From Certhia americana (taxonomy: Eukaryota > Chordata > Aves > Passeriformes > Certhiidae): DNA of 64,000 nucleotides. Numbering within the stretch: position 1 is the stretch's first letter; each line of letters begins with the position of its first letter. The stretch covers positions 62,264,509 to 62,328,508 of the forward strand of contig CM031860.1 in the NCBI GenBank assembly GCA_018697195.1. The letters run 5' to 3'. Below the pieces are notes generated by a model. It had not been told where the DNA came from. It saw nothing but the letters and a program-made list of their open reading frames with translations, and did no database searches. This document shows positions 25,285 through 35,370 of this stretch, piece by piece. The translations under genes and the position numbers were made by a program.

Positions 25285-27540
25285 TCAACACATATTCACA
25301 TAAATAAAGAGCAAAAGAAGAAAAGAAATGGAACTATTTTGCATAATAATGTAATAATATCAGGGGCTATGAAAACTGCATTTCAAAACTTCTACAGGAG
25401 GCTTATCTATTCCAAGACAAATATCCATGACAGAGATAAGTTTATCTTCACTGCTGCACTTTTTTTTATTTATTTATTCATGGGAAGTTACTAAAGCTCT
25501 TGTTTTCATCCCAGTGCAGAAGGGATTTTTTTTACCACTAATTGTCATGAAAAAGAAATAATTTTTTCTTTCTCCACTATTGTGTAATATTAATGGCCAG
25601 CATGGTAAGCTTTGACCCTTCCACTTAAACTCATACCTTTTATTTCCTCCTTGCTATTTTGCATTATTAATTTCCATTTTCAATCTACCATGAAGAGTGT
25701 CTCTTAAGGTACATATTATTTTAGAAAGTACATACATTTTTAAAGTAAATTTACTTCAGTGTGCAGCTTTATGAAATAAAAAAGAAAACAGGTCATGAAA
25801 AACAAACCAAGGAAAATGAGGATTATTAAAATAGAAATAAACCAGATAACTTTCTAAATGGAAAAATAAATAAAATAATGAAAAAAAAATAAAATAAGAG
25901 AACAAAGAAAAAGAAATAAGGTTAGCTAAAATTTGGCAAGACAGAGTTGCAGACACTATTAAAAAATATCACAGGATTCTCTTCTGTGAGAGCTTCCTGC
26001 ACTGTCAGAGAATGACCCTGTCTGGCTGCTACCGATGCTCAGTTTCACAGGATGCACTGCAGCATGCAGAGATGTCGAGGTGTTTGATGTCACTGTGAGC
26101 AAACCAAACTCATTACTGCAAGAAACATGTTCCCCTGCTTTGGTTTTTCACTGGGATCCATTCAACATCAGTTAAGCCACACACTCAGTGAGGTCTCTAA
26201 GAGTGAACCCAAAACCTCGTCAGAAACACGTGGGACACCCCCGGCTCATGGACACCTCACCCCAGCCACATCTCAGGAGCATCATAACAGCTGGTGATAA
26301 CACATTTGATATTTAAAACTAATCATCCTGCGTGATGCAAACTGAACAGGGAGAAGAGAAGAAGAAGGTAAAAAAGTGCATATAAACCACAGAATTATTG
26401 CACCAGTTCACGAATTAATGCACAAGATTTGAGGAAGAGTTAGAGGTGTAAAGGTATTTGATTTACTGGCCCCACAATGCTGGGGAACAGCGATGCTTAA
26501 AGTACAGACAGTCTGAAATCTTCATTTAAATAGTATTAAATACATGCAGCCAAAAGCTATATTTAGGTATTAGAGAAATATTTTAGTTTCCAGTGTCTCT
26601 TAGGGCAAGTAAAATTCATATCTGCAAAATCACTGAGAACATTCAATCAATTAAAGGTAAATTTACAATCTCCATCAATAACATCTCCCTCACCTTTATT
26701 TTCAGTTTTAGAGATTAAAGGTTCCCCTATGGAGACAAAATATTCTCCTTATCAGCCTCTTGATAAATAGGTGTATTCTCCATCCATTGTAGGCTGCTCA
26801 GCTCTCCCATCAAACAGATTCTGTTGAAACACGTTTTCATGTTGTTTTGAAATCAGCATGCAGACATGGAATTAAAAACCCCCACATGCTGTTATTCTCA
26901 CTGTTCTTTGATCACCTCTCCTTGGGTATTTTTCTAGGGTCACACAAAAGGTCTGACTTGGTGAGGGAGAAAAAAAAAGAAACCATAAAAGGGATGCTAT
27001 TCTGGCTGGGAGCACAGGAAGCTCCTGAGAGAACCGGCTTCAGTTCCCCCTTTATTAAAATCCAGCCTTGTTCCTGTAGGCAAATCCTTTAAATAAGACT
27101 TTCTAAAAGCGTTTTATTAGCAACAACTGGGGACAGGCACTCAAAAGTGCTTCAAAAATGGGAGCACTACAAACAGACAGAAGTCCCCCAGCCTAGAGGT
27201 CTTTAGTAACTTTGATTCCTCAAGCTCAGTTTTGCAGTATTTTCTTTTAAAGTCAGTTGAGGATAACTGGATTTATTGCAAAATCACAGGCTGTCCCTTT
27301 GTTTTCCCTATTTGTAAAATAAAGATAAGATAATATACTCCAGCTCTGGGCAAGGATGATATCATTAATTCTGGGAAAGCTGTCCAAGATTGGTCGACTG
27401 AAAACACCAACAGGTACTCTTAATTCAGGTACATATCCAAAGCCAGCTGATTCCCCAATTCCTAATTTAACCCTTAATTCTAAATGTCCCATGGTGCTCA
27501 GAGACCTCTCTGAGTCTGTTTCAAGACTTTTGACATTGAC

Positions 27541-28065
27541 AACATCCTTGCTGCTAAATTAGAAAGATATGGGTTTGATGGATGGGCTATTTGATGGATA
27601 GGGGATTGGCTGGATGGGGACATCCATAGAGTTGCAGTCAGTGACTGCTTCAAGTGGCAAGTGGTGTCTCTGAGAATCAGTATTGAGACCAGACCTGTCC
27701 AATATCTTCATTAGTGACATTGGAGCATTGGGAGCTAATGACAGCCAGTTTGTGGTGGCACCAAGCAGTTGGTTCTGTAGAGGGAACTGTTGCCATCCAG
27801 AGGGACTTGGACAGGCTGGAGAAGTGGAGAGGTGTGAACACTCAGCCAGGAAAAGTGCAAGGTTCTGCACTGCAATGAGGCAGTTCCATGTGTCCATCCA
27901 GACTGGGTGATGAATGGATTGTGAGCAGCCCTGTGGAGAAGGAATTGGGCATATTGGTGGATGGAGAATTGGACATGAGCTGGCACCGTGCACCTGCAGC
28001 CCAGAAATCCACTTACACCGTGGGCTATGTGAAAAGAAGCCTGGCCAGCAAGTTGAGGGAGGGGT
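27541..28065 (+). mobile_element. CR1 LINE internal fragment (reverse-transcriptase C-terminal part)
   Basis: Sense fragment of the CR1 second open reading frame. It starts near the block equivalent to aagatatgggtttgatggat, passes the region for the RT motif VPQGSxLGPxLFN (at about 27660-27710, seen as acctgtccaatatcttcatt), and continues through gccatccagagggacttgga, ggctggagaagtgg and agcccagaaatccac to gcctggccagcaagttgagg. Frameshifts and substitutions split it across frames (27683-27910, 27888-28073 and 27914-28105), and the YADD-type catalytic codons are not intact. It therefore encodes no enzyme. Unlike the other copies it lacks the CR1 3' end: similarity stops near 28065 with no tail, so it was broken after insertion or is part of a rearranged copy. 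Confidence 0.93.
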
Positions 28066-29974
28066 TTGCTTGAAGAAGACCTTGCCTCTTCATCTAGAAA
28101 ATTAACTCCAGATGTTTTGGTTTTGCAGGGGGTTTTTATTAAATTGTTAGAAGAAGGAGGGCTTTTCTAGATGGAGGAGATTCTGATTGTTTCAAATGTC
28201 AACTATCTCATATGTATGGAATTTGAACAGTGCCTCAAAAAATAATGCTAGGGCTCTGTTCTATAGTCATACAATTAGAATTATTTTTTACACAACAAAA
28301 TTGTAAATAAAAGAAAAATCTATGCTATTAAAATTGGATCCCTATATTTCTGCATTTATACCTACTGAATGTTGTGATGAATTGCTCTAAAATACGGAGT
28401 TCCATAACTTATTTGTTACCCTTCTCTCTGCTTTAATGCCCTCATTTTTTGTGCATTTAATTTACCTATAATAATTTGAAGATAACCCAATGAACAAAAA
28501 TCAAAAAAACACCCCAGCTTTAGCAACCCCAATCGGTTTATAGCATGAAAGATCAAAATCATTAAGCAATATAAAATTGCACTATATATTATTAATTTAT
28601 CTATAATTAATCTGCCCAAGCAGTGCTAACCAATGATAAAAGTTTTTCCACCACCACCCTTGTAAATAACAAAGGTTGTTTTGTTAATTAAAAGCAGCAA
28701 AGGGTTTTTTTAAACTTTTTGGGTTTTATTTTAATTCTTTAATCGAGACAGAACAGTTCTGCCCTGATCACAAAGCAGGGTGTGTAGCAGGAGGTCTGTG
28801 TGCTGTTTCTTCAGAGAGAATTTATTAACATGAGGTATATCTTTTGTGTCTAGACCTTGTTTCACAGAAACACAGCAATAAACTTCAAACCCATGAGTAG
28901 ATTACAATGCACCTAACTATGGCCACTCAGTCAAATCATAACAAGATCTGTAGGGTTCTTCAGAGAGTTTTACAAAGAGCAATTCCAATACGAAAAGACA
29001 TTAGTTTGTTTGTTTGTTTGTTTGTTTGTTTGTTTTAAGGAAAAAAAAAATCTGAAAGGTTTAGATGTGTTGCAGTGATAAAACAAAAAATACCAGCATT
29101 GTTTTGGGTGCCTTCTGATATTCCCTCTCCATTTTCCTATTTGGGATCAATGTTTCAGATAAAAAACTGATGCTATTGTTTTCAGTAATTGTATCTAGTT
29201 CAACATATTTTCCTCTGCCCTGGGGAAGACACAGCTCGATACACCATTCATCTAGAAACAACACTGCTTGGCCTTATACAGCTCTGTATGTGAAACATTC
29301 AATTCTTTTCATCCAGCTCAAAGAATTGCCCATTAACACCCCTAAAATTAGAAGGAAATGCACTTGGAAAAGGTGGAGCAAGGCCCCAGAAAACAGAGAT
29401 TTGAGAAATGATTTATAGAACTAGTTTTAAATTAAGTGTCCTCCATTTAGAAATAGATACTAATCTGGCTGCCAAGGTGGGATGCAGCCTTTTCTGTGCT
29501 ACCACACTTTAATAACACTACAGTGATAATTAAACCAGAGTGAAACAGTAAGCTTTATAAATAAAAAGAAAACAACATCTAAGTTGATTATATATCCTCC
29601 TTTTATTGTGATTTTGACACAAATGAAGACAAGATATATTTTATTCATTTTCTATTTTCTCTTCAGGTTTTGCTTTATGGCCCTCAGGGATACAGGAGTA
29701 TGCATGTAAAGAAGTCCATAAATTAAACCAAACTGTGTTTATGGTAATACTACTACATCTTTACTATGTGTTAACTTAATGTGAACAAACTACAGTTTTC
29801 ATGGTAGTTCATTTGCATTTCCAACCCTGCAGTTTCACAGGTATTTTGAGATATCAGTACTTTGTTTCTGGAAACTGCTACAGTGAAGGGAAGATGGGGA
29901 AAAAAAAGGAAAAAAAAAAAAGGGAACAACATGCTCTAAATTTTCTCATCTCAATCATTTCCTTCCAGTAATTT
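28066..29974. other. Gene-free stretch, nothing recognised
   Basis: Unique AT-rich sequence containing the GTTT microsatellite at 29004 and an A-rich run near 29899-29921. Short frames on both strands are unsupported. Confidence 0.6.
29004..29036. repeat. (GTTT)8 microsatellite
   Basis: Eight perfect GTTT units, followed after four bases by a run of ten A (29041-29050). Confidence 0.95.
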
Positions 29975-30075
29975 TCATAGACTCATAAAATCACAGAGCA
30001 GTTTGGGTTAAAAATAACCTTAAAGATTTTGTTTCAAGCCCCTGCTATGGGCAGGGACATCTATTTTGTACCATT
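29975..30075 (-). mobile_element. CR1 LINE 3' end, diverged
   Basis: Antisense CR1 end. On the plus strand it reads tcataaaatcacagagcagt, tttgggtt, ataaccttaaagatttt and gctatgggcagggacat before similarity fades. Substitutions in the ggttggaaggga block mark it as older than the 18221 copy. Confidence 0.85.
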
Positions 30076-30777
30076 TGGATACAGTTCTGCCAACAGGTGG
30101 AGATGGGGAATCTGAATCTGTCTGCAGCCTGCTGCTTATTGATTATCAAGACAGTTGGATTATGAAACAAGCCCTGAGTTTGTGTCCTTGTTCATCAAAT
30201 TACAATATTTTGAACCTCAGATGTTGAAAGTTATAATTTTGCATCCATAACAACCATGTGCTGCTCTCAGTGGGTTATTATAGACAACCCGCAAAGAGCA
30301 GAATCATCTGGTAAGAAAAAATTGAAAAAATATAAAAATATATACTTTTCCCTCTTCTCCAGAGGTGTTCGTAGACTCTGGATCAAGGATGAGGACAGAA
30401 AGATTTTCTTTTGGGCCTTTGGTTTTTTGGTTTTAATGAGTGACCAAGACAAGCATTTCACACCAACAGACACCAACCTATGGATCTAAGTTTTCATTCT
30501 GCACCTGTCTTTGCTCTCCTTAGTGCCTGAGCAATTCTTTTCCAAAAGAGGTAACTGCAGGTGGCAAAAGTCTCACCAAAAGTTGCTCAGTGAAAGACTC
30601 CAGATACAGCCCTTCACCCCCAACGTGTATGATGATGCCACTGAGTGATGCTCTAAACATAATGAAATAACTGGTTAAGCTACCAGTGATGGCAAAGGGA
30701 GAAGGAATCATCCTGTGCCTTCTGCTGCTGGAAGTCATTCTCACCAATCCAATGGAGTATCTAATAATGTTATATAT
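30076..30777. other. Gene-free stretch, nothing recognised
   Basis: Unique sequence between two CR1 copies. It contains overlapping 77- and 69-codon frames on opposite strands around 30256-30489 and part of a 137-codon minus frame that runs out of the next CR1. None is supported. Confidence 0.6.
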
Positions 30778-31050
30778 AGAATTATGGAGTATTCTGAGCT
30801 GGAAGGGCCCCACCAGGATCATCCAGTCCAATTCCTGTCCCTGCACAGACACTCCAACAATCCCACCCTGTACATCCCTAGGATCCTTGTCCAAACCCTC
30901 CTGGAGCTCTGGCAGCCTCGAGGCCGTGCCCATTCCCTGGGGAGCCTGGTCAGCACCTCACCACTATCTGGGGAAAGAATTTCTTCCAGATTTCCAAAAT
31001 AAACCTCCACTGACAAAACTTCAGGCCATTCCCTCAAGCCCTGTCACTGG
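30778..31050 (-). mobile_element. CR1 LINE 3' untranslated end, longer copy
   Basis: Antisense CR1 of a different subfamily. Plus-strand landmarks are agaattatggagtattctga, ctggaagggcccca, aggatcatccagtccaattc, ggagctctggcagcctcgag, attccctggggagcctggtc and caggccattccctcaagccc. About 270 bp retained, all from the 3' untranslated region, so open frames on both strands (95 and 129 codons +, 137 and 72 codons -) are repeat shadows and not genes. Confidence 0.95.
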
Positions 31051-31748
31051 AAAGAAAATGAGAAAAAGATACTAACAAACTACTACTGCTTTCATAGGTG
31101 CATTTTTCTTTCCTGAAATACTCTCAAATTTTCATAGACATATCTTCATGCCAGAAATATTTCTATTGTGCCTCAGTCCTCCTATAGAGATGATGGGAAG
31201 TAAAGCAAATGTTTCATCTCCATATTATGCAGAAATTAATTGAGTGTAAGAAAGTTCTATCAAATCCAGCTAAAAATATCGTGCTTTCAGTTGTCATCCC
31301 CAAGTCATATGCTTTTTAGGTTCTCATACAAGTGCAGGAGATTAGTACACACCCCATTTAATCTGATCTTGATTGCCTGCCATTTTAATTAACCTTTATT
31401 GGCATGCCTATATTGCCAAGAAAATATACTTTGAGAAGCCCCATTAATAACACTATTATTTGTTAGGCTGGCTTTTTTTTTCTCAGTTTCCCATCAAATT
31501 CTTTAGACACACAATAAATCTGGGCAGCCTAGGTTTACTGGTAGGCTGTTTATTTTGCTATGTTTTTTTAACAACACATTTGAAAGTTAATTTTCTGAGA
31601 AAAGGATACTTAAGAAAATAATTTCATCCTTACCTTACCAGGAAAAAAATTGAGGCAGAGGTTATATGGTTTGCCTCTTGCTGTGCAGCAGGCCTCAATG
31701 CTGAGTTCAGTCTGGATAATAAAAGAGATAACAGATAATTCAAATGCT

Positions 31749-31770
31749 TATTTAAATTTAAATTTAAATA
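31749..31770. repeat. 22-bp perfect AT palindrome
   Basis: The core atttaaatttaaatttaaat equals its own reverse complement, and one extra base pair at each end also fits. It is made of AATTTA units, so replication slippage is a sufficient origin. Confidence 0.85.
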
Positions 31771-31794
31771 TTCATGGTTTGTGTTTTTGTGGTA

Positions 31795-31865
31795 GTTTTT
31801 TTGCTTGTTTGTTTGTTTGGGTTTTGGTTTTTTGGGTTTTTTTTTTGTTTTTTATTTTATTTTAA
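31795..31865. repeat. T/G-rich simple repeat
   Basis: Ttgtttg units passing into gggtttt and T runs. It generates a Phe/Val-rich frame end at 31650-31865. Confidence 0.85.
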
Positions 31866-32569
31866 TTGAAATATTCATACCCTCCCATTTCCCATCCTTC
31901 CTTGACTCCCACTGTTCTGTGCCTACCTGATCGTGGGTAATACAAGCTGGGGGCAAGGAGATGGTCCAAATCCCTTTTATTCTCAGTCGGGAACATGACA
32001 ATGACGCCATTGAAACATGGCAATGGAGCATTTATTTCCTTGAGTGACATCTCTGCAGCTGATCACCACTGGCCTGAGGACTTGAGACCAAGGAGAAAGT
32101 TATGGTTGAACTGACCCTTGGGTGATCAGCTAATCCCCACCTCTGTCCTAAGGCAGGCTTCTGTCCTGAGCCTGCCTTCATTTCTAACCCACAAAATAAG
32201 TTCCTGAAGGCAGTGTTTTGATGTATTTTCCAAAATCTTCCAGAAATCACACATTTTCTTCTTTTCTGCTATTTTTCTTCTTTGGCATTTCACTCTGACT
32301 CCATATGTTGCTTCCTTCTACTATAAAGTTAATAAAGAAATCTCAGCAGAACATCCCCCACTCTTAATTGGATCCCTTCCACTTTCCTTGGGAAGACAGA
32401 GCACTAAAGATGATATGTGGCTCATTAGTTGTTCTCAAAGGAGTTTGAATGAACCATCTTTACTATCACCTTGCTTCACAAAAGCACAGAGAACCCAGCA
32501 AGAGCAGCATTTGCCATTCTGCACCTACCATGGATTTTACACACTTTAAAGAATTATCCTGGTTCCACC

Positions 32570-32629
32570 TTTTTTTTTTTCTTTCTTTTTTTTTTTTTTT
32601 TTATTATTTTTATTTTTTTAATTTTTTGT
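32570..32629. repeat. T-rich low-complexity tract
   Basis: Long T runs broken by single C and A bases, ending near gtagacctagtgg. Responsible for Phe-rich frames at 32449-32659. Confidence 0.9.
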
Positions 32630-33667
32630 AGACCTAGTGGAACACATGTGCTGAATTGAGAGTTTCCATTTGCTGCCATTTGAATAATAAACACTGCCCT
32701 CACTGCCTTCACTGCAAGTGAAAATCACAGCTCTGGCCTTATGGGCTACTCCTGAAACAGCCTTGAGAGTGAGAAATCACAGCACATCATAAATACTATC
32801 CAATATTGAAACTCATGCAGAGTTAACAAGGTGAGAATGAGTCCTGTTTGTTCTCAGTTATGATATCACATTTATGGCTGCTTAGCCCTTGAAAAACAAG
32901 TAAAACATTTTGTATTTCAACCATGATCTGCAAGAAGAAAAAGGAAATATAATTTAAGAGAGAAATACCACTGTTACCTCTTTAGAATTTCAGAGTTTTT
33001 TTAAGTAACATTGCTTATGAGCTGCTGTATTTTTATTTAGCATGAAGCAAGACATGAGGCAAAATAGTAAAATTTCAAACGGCAGTCAGAGCAAAGTTTT
33101 CCTTAATTGTAAATGTAGGGAAAATTGGAGATGACATGATGGGAACTGAAGAGAAGAAGGAAGAAGTGAGAGTTAACTTTGGACATTTAGTCTCCTAAAC
33201 TTGGAAATTTAGAGCCATTTGGACATTTATTGTTCTAAATGTCTTTTGTAAAAACTATTTCGCCTTCATTGCTGGTGCTATGAGATAAGTACAATAAATA
33301 CTAATAGAAAGGTATCATCAGTTTCAAAAGAAATTTGAATACCAAATCAGTAAAGTCCACTGACAAAGCACTGAAAAACCCTAAATGTTTTCCCATACAA
33401 ACCAGGAGTTTTGTGCCATATAACAAGAGGAAAAACAGTGTTATCCTAACTGATAAACAACAAGTTTGTTAGAATAAACTAAGCGATACTCCCCCATAAA
33501 GCAACTTTTTTTAAAAAAACTCTGCTCATAGTCAAACTTATGGCTCAAAGCATCCTCAGTTATCCTCTGCCTGGACACCACCTAAAGAAGCTGTATGTGT
33601 TTCATTTCACATGCTTATAGTTGCTGCAATTTAATGTACAGAAAAAGAAACCACCAAAGTGGGATAA

Positions 33668-33703
33668 TTAATAATAATAATAGTAATAGTAATAATAATA
33701 GTA

Positions 33704-33754
<51 letters not shown>

Positions 33755-33759
33755 GTAAT
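33668..33759. repeat. AAT/AGT trinucleotide microsatellite
   Basis: About 30 triplets, mainly AAT with interspersed AGT. The plus-strand frame 33595-33822 is poly-Asn with occasional Ser and is purely a product of this array. Confidence 0.95.
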
Positions 33760-35307
33760 TTTAATTCTCCTTCAGGGGGAATTAATTCATGGGAGTATCA
33801 TTACATTTCTTTTGTCCAATAATTCTGGGGTTTTCCAAGTCCAGCTTGCCCCTGTCAAAGGGGGACTTCAGGAAAATGCAATGTGCTTCACTCAATATGC
33901 TACAGCTCTGCTGATAAGGGAGTTGCCATCTGATAGTAAAGATTCCTTCTGTCTTTTCCCCTAAAAGCTGTTACCATATGATCATAAATTACCACTCAAC
34001 AAGGACCTGTGAGATGGCTTGTATATGTGGGTATTTCATGAATTCTGTAGCACTAAATAAAAGCAATTGTGTTCTTTCAGAGTGGCTTTTGTGGAGTTTT
34101 AGCGTCATATTTCTGATTTTACCAACAGAGAAAATGGTTTACTGGCAGTAAATTATTTATGCAAGGTCAAATAATGTATAAAAAATTAAAACAGGAACAG
34201 AATCCAGAATGTCTCGTTGCCGTATCTGAGTTTTGATCACCAGAGTGTGCATTTGGTATTTGTGTATTTGAGTGGGAAGATTATCAAGGCCACAAGAAGC
34301 CAAAAACTCACAAACTGGTTCACACATATAATTGTCTTCTTTGAAAACATGATTTTTCAGCCTTGCAGTGGTAGAAGACTCCCAGATCCATATAGGACAC
34401 TGGATCCCAAGCTCTTTAGCAGGGCACTGCATGAAACTGAGACAATTAACCATATGCAGTGCTGGGTAAATATCTTGCTGCTGAACTCCTTTTCACATTC
34501 TTAATTCCAGCAGAGAATTTTTCATTGGGCAAGGCCAGAAGGATCCTTCTGGATTAGCAAGGACTGTTGAAGCGTTTCCTGGACAGACCACCACTCAGTT
34601 ATAGAATAGGTGTTCACTTGCTCAATTCCCTCTCCTTTCTCCTGACATTGTTTCATTTTCTGCCAAATACAGATTAAATTTTATGTGTCTGAGGCATGAT
34701 AGATGGTGACTTCAAGACAAAAAACAGCTTCAGAAAAGCTTGCATAGTGCCCTACCCTATGGATAATTATTGGCCCTACACCAGCAGCCTGACATACAGG
34801 AGCCTGAAGAACATCTTGTCATCTATTCCAAAGATGACTTTAACAAAGATTTACTGAAGGATTCTTTTACTTCTGTGCATGCATCTCTCTAATTTATTGT
34901 TTAAGTAGATAAACAGAGAATAGATCTGAACTACATATTTTATTTAGTAGCAATAAGTGGAGGAAAAGGGTAACAATCTACAGGGAATCATTTCCCTTGT
35001 ATTAAACAAACACAGAAAATAGCCTTATTTAATCAAACTTCAGTAATATTGTACAAACTGGGATCAGAATATTCAGAAATTCAGGTCAATTTTCTTCCTT
35101 GTTCTTCCTGGTACCTCACATTTTTACTTGCTATGTCAGGTGTCCATAAAAGTAAGAAAAGAAACGTCCTTAGGAGACATATTTTAACAGCAGTCAGGTC
35201 CACAAATGTCATACACAATGGGATAACTGCTGATATAAAAGGAAATCCTATCAAAGGTCTTCTCTCAGAGAAAAAAAAAAAGATGTCCATGTTGAGTCAC
35301 ACAAATA

Positions 35308-35370
35308 AATATATATATATATATATACACAAACACACACATACACACACACACACTTTTTTTTTTTTGT
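35308..35370. repeat. Compound microsatellite (AT)n(AC)n T12
   Basis: About nine AT units, then interrupted AC/CA units to 35356, then a run of twelve T. Alternating purine-pyrimidine for nearly 50 bases, so a possible Z-DNA-forming segment. Overlapping frames on both strands are artefacts. Confidence 0.92.

Larger units (their letters stand above)
23206..27540. other. Gene-free stretch with one exon-like cassette
   Basis: Unique AT-rich DNA. It holds the cassette at 23431-23511, an AT run at 25268-25284 and a less AT-rich patch at about 25985-26300 with several CpGs and a CACGTG E-box at 26227-26232. Open frames here (up to 94 codons) are Phe/Tyr/Ile-rich products of AT-rich DNA and not convincing. 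Confidence 0.55.

Noticed and set aside
27559..27993. 144-codon minus-strand frame, the longest in the window
   Set aside because: It is antisense to a CR1 reverse-transcriptase fragment and is a shadow of that element.
29811..29818. Octamer ATTTGCAT (also at 50493-50500)
   Set aside because: An eight-base word is expected about twice by chance in this window; no clustering with other sites.
30520..31075. 137-codon minus and 129-codon plus frames
   Set aside because: Both lie largely over the CR1 3' untranslated copy at 30778-31050 and have no independent support.
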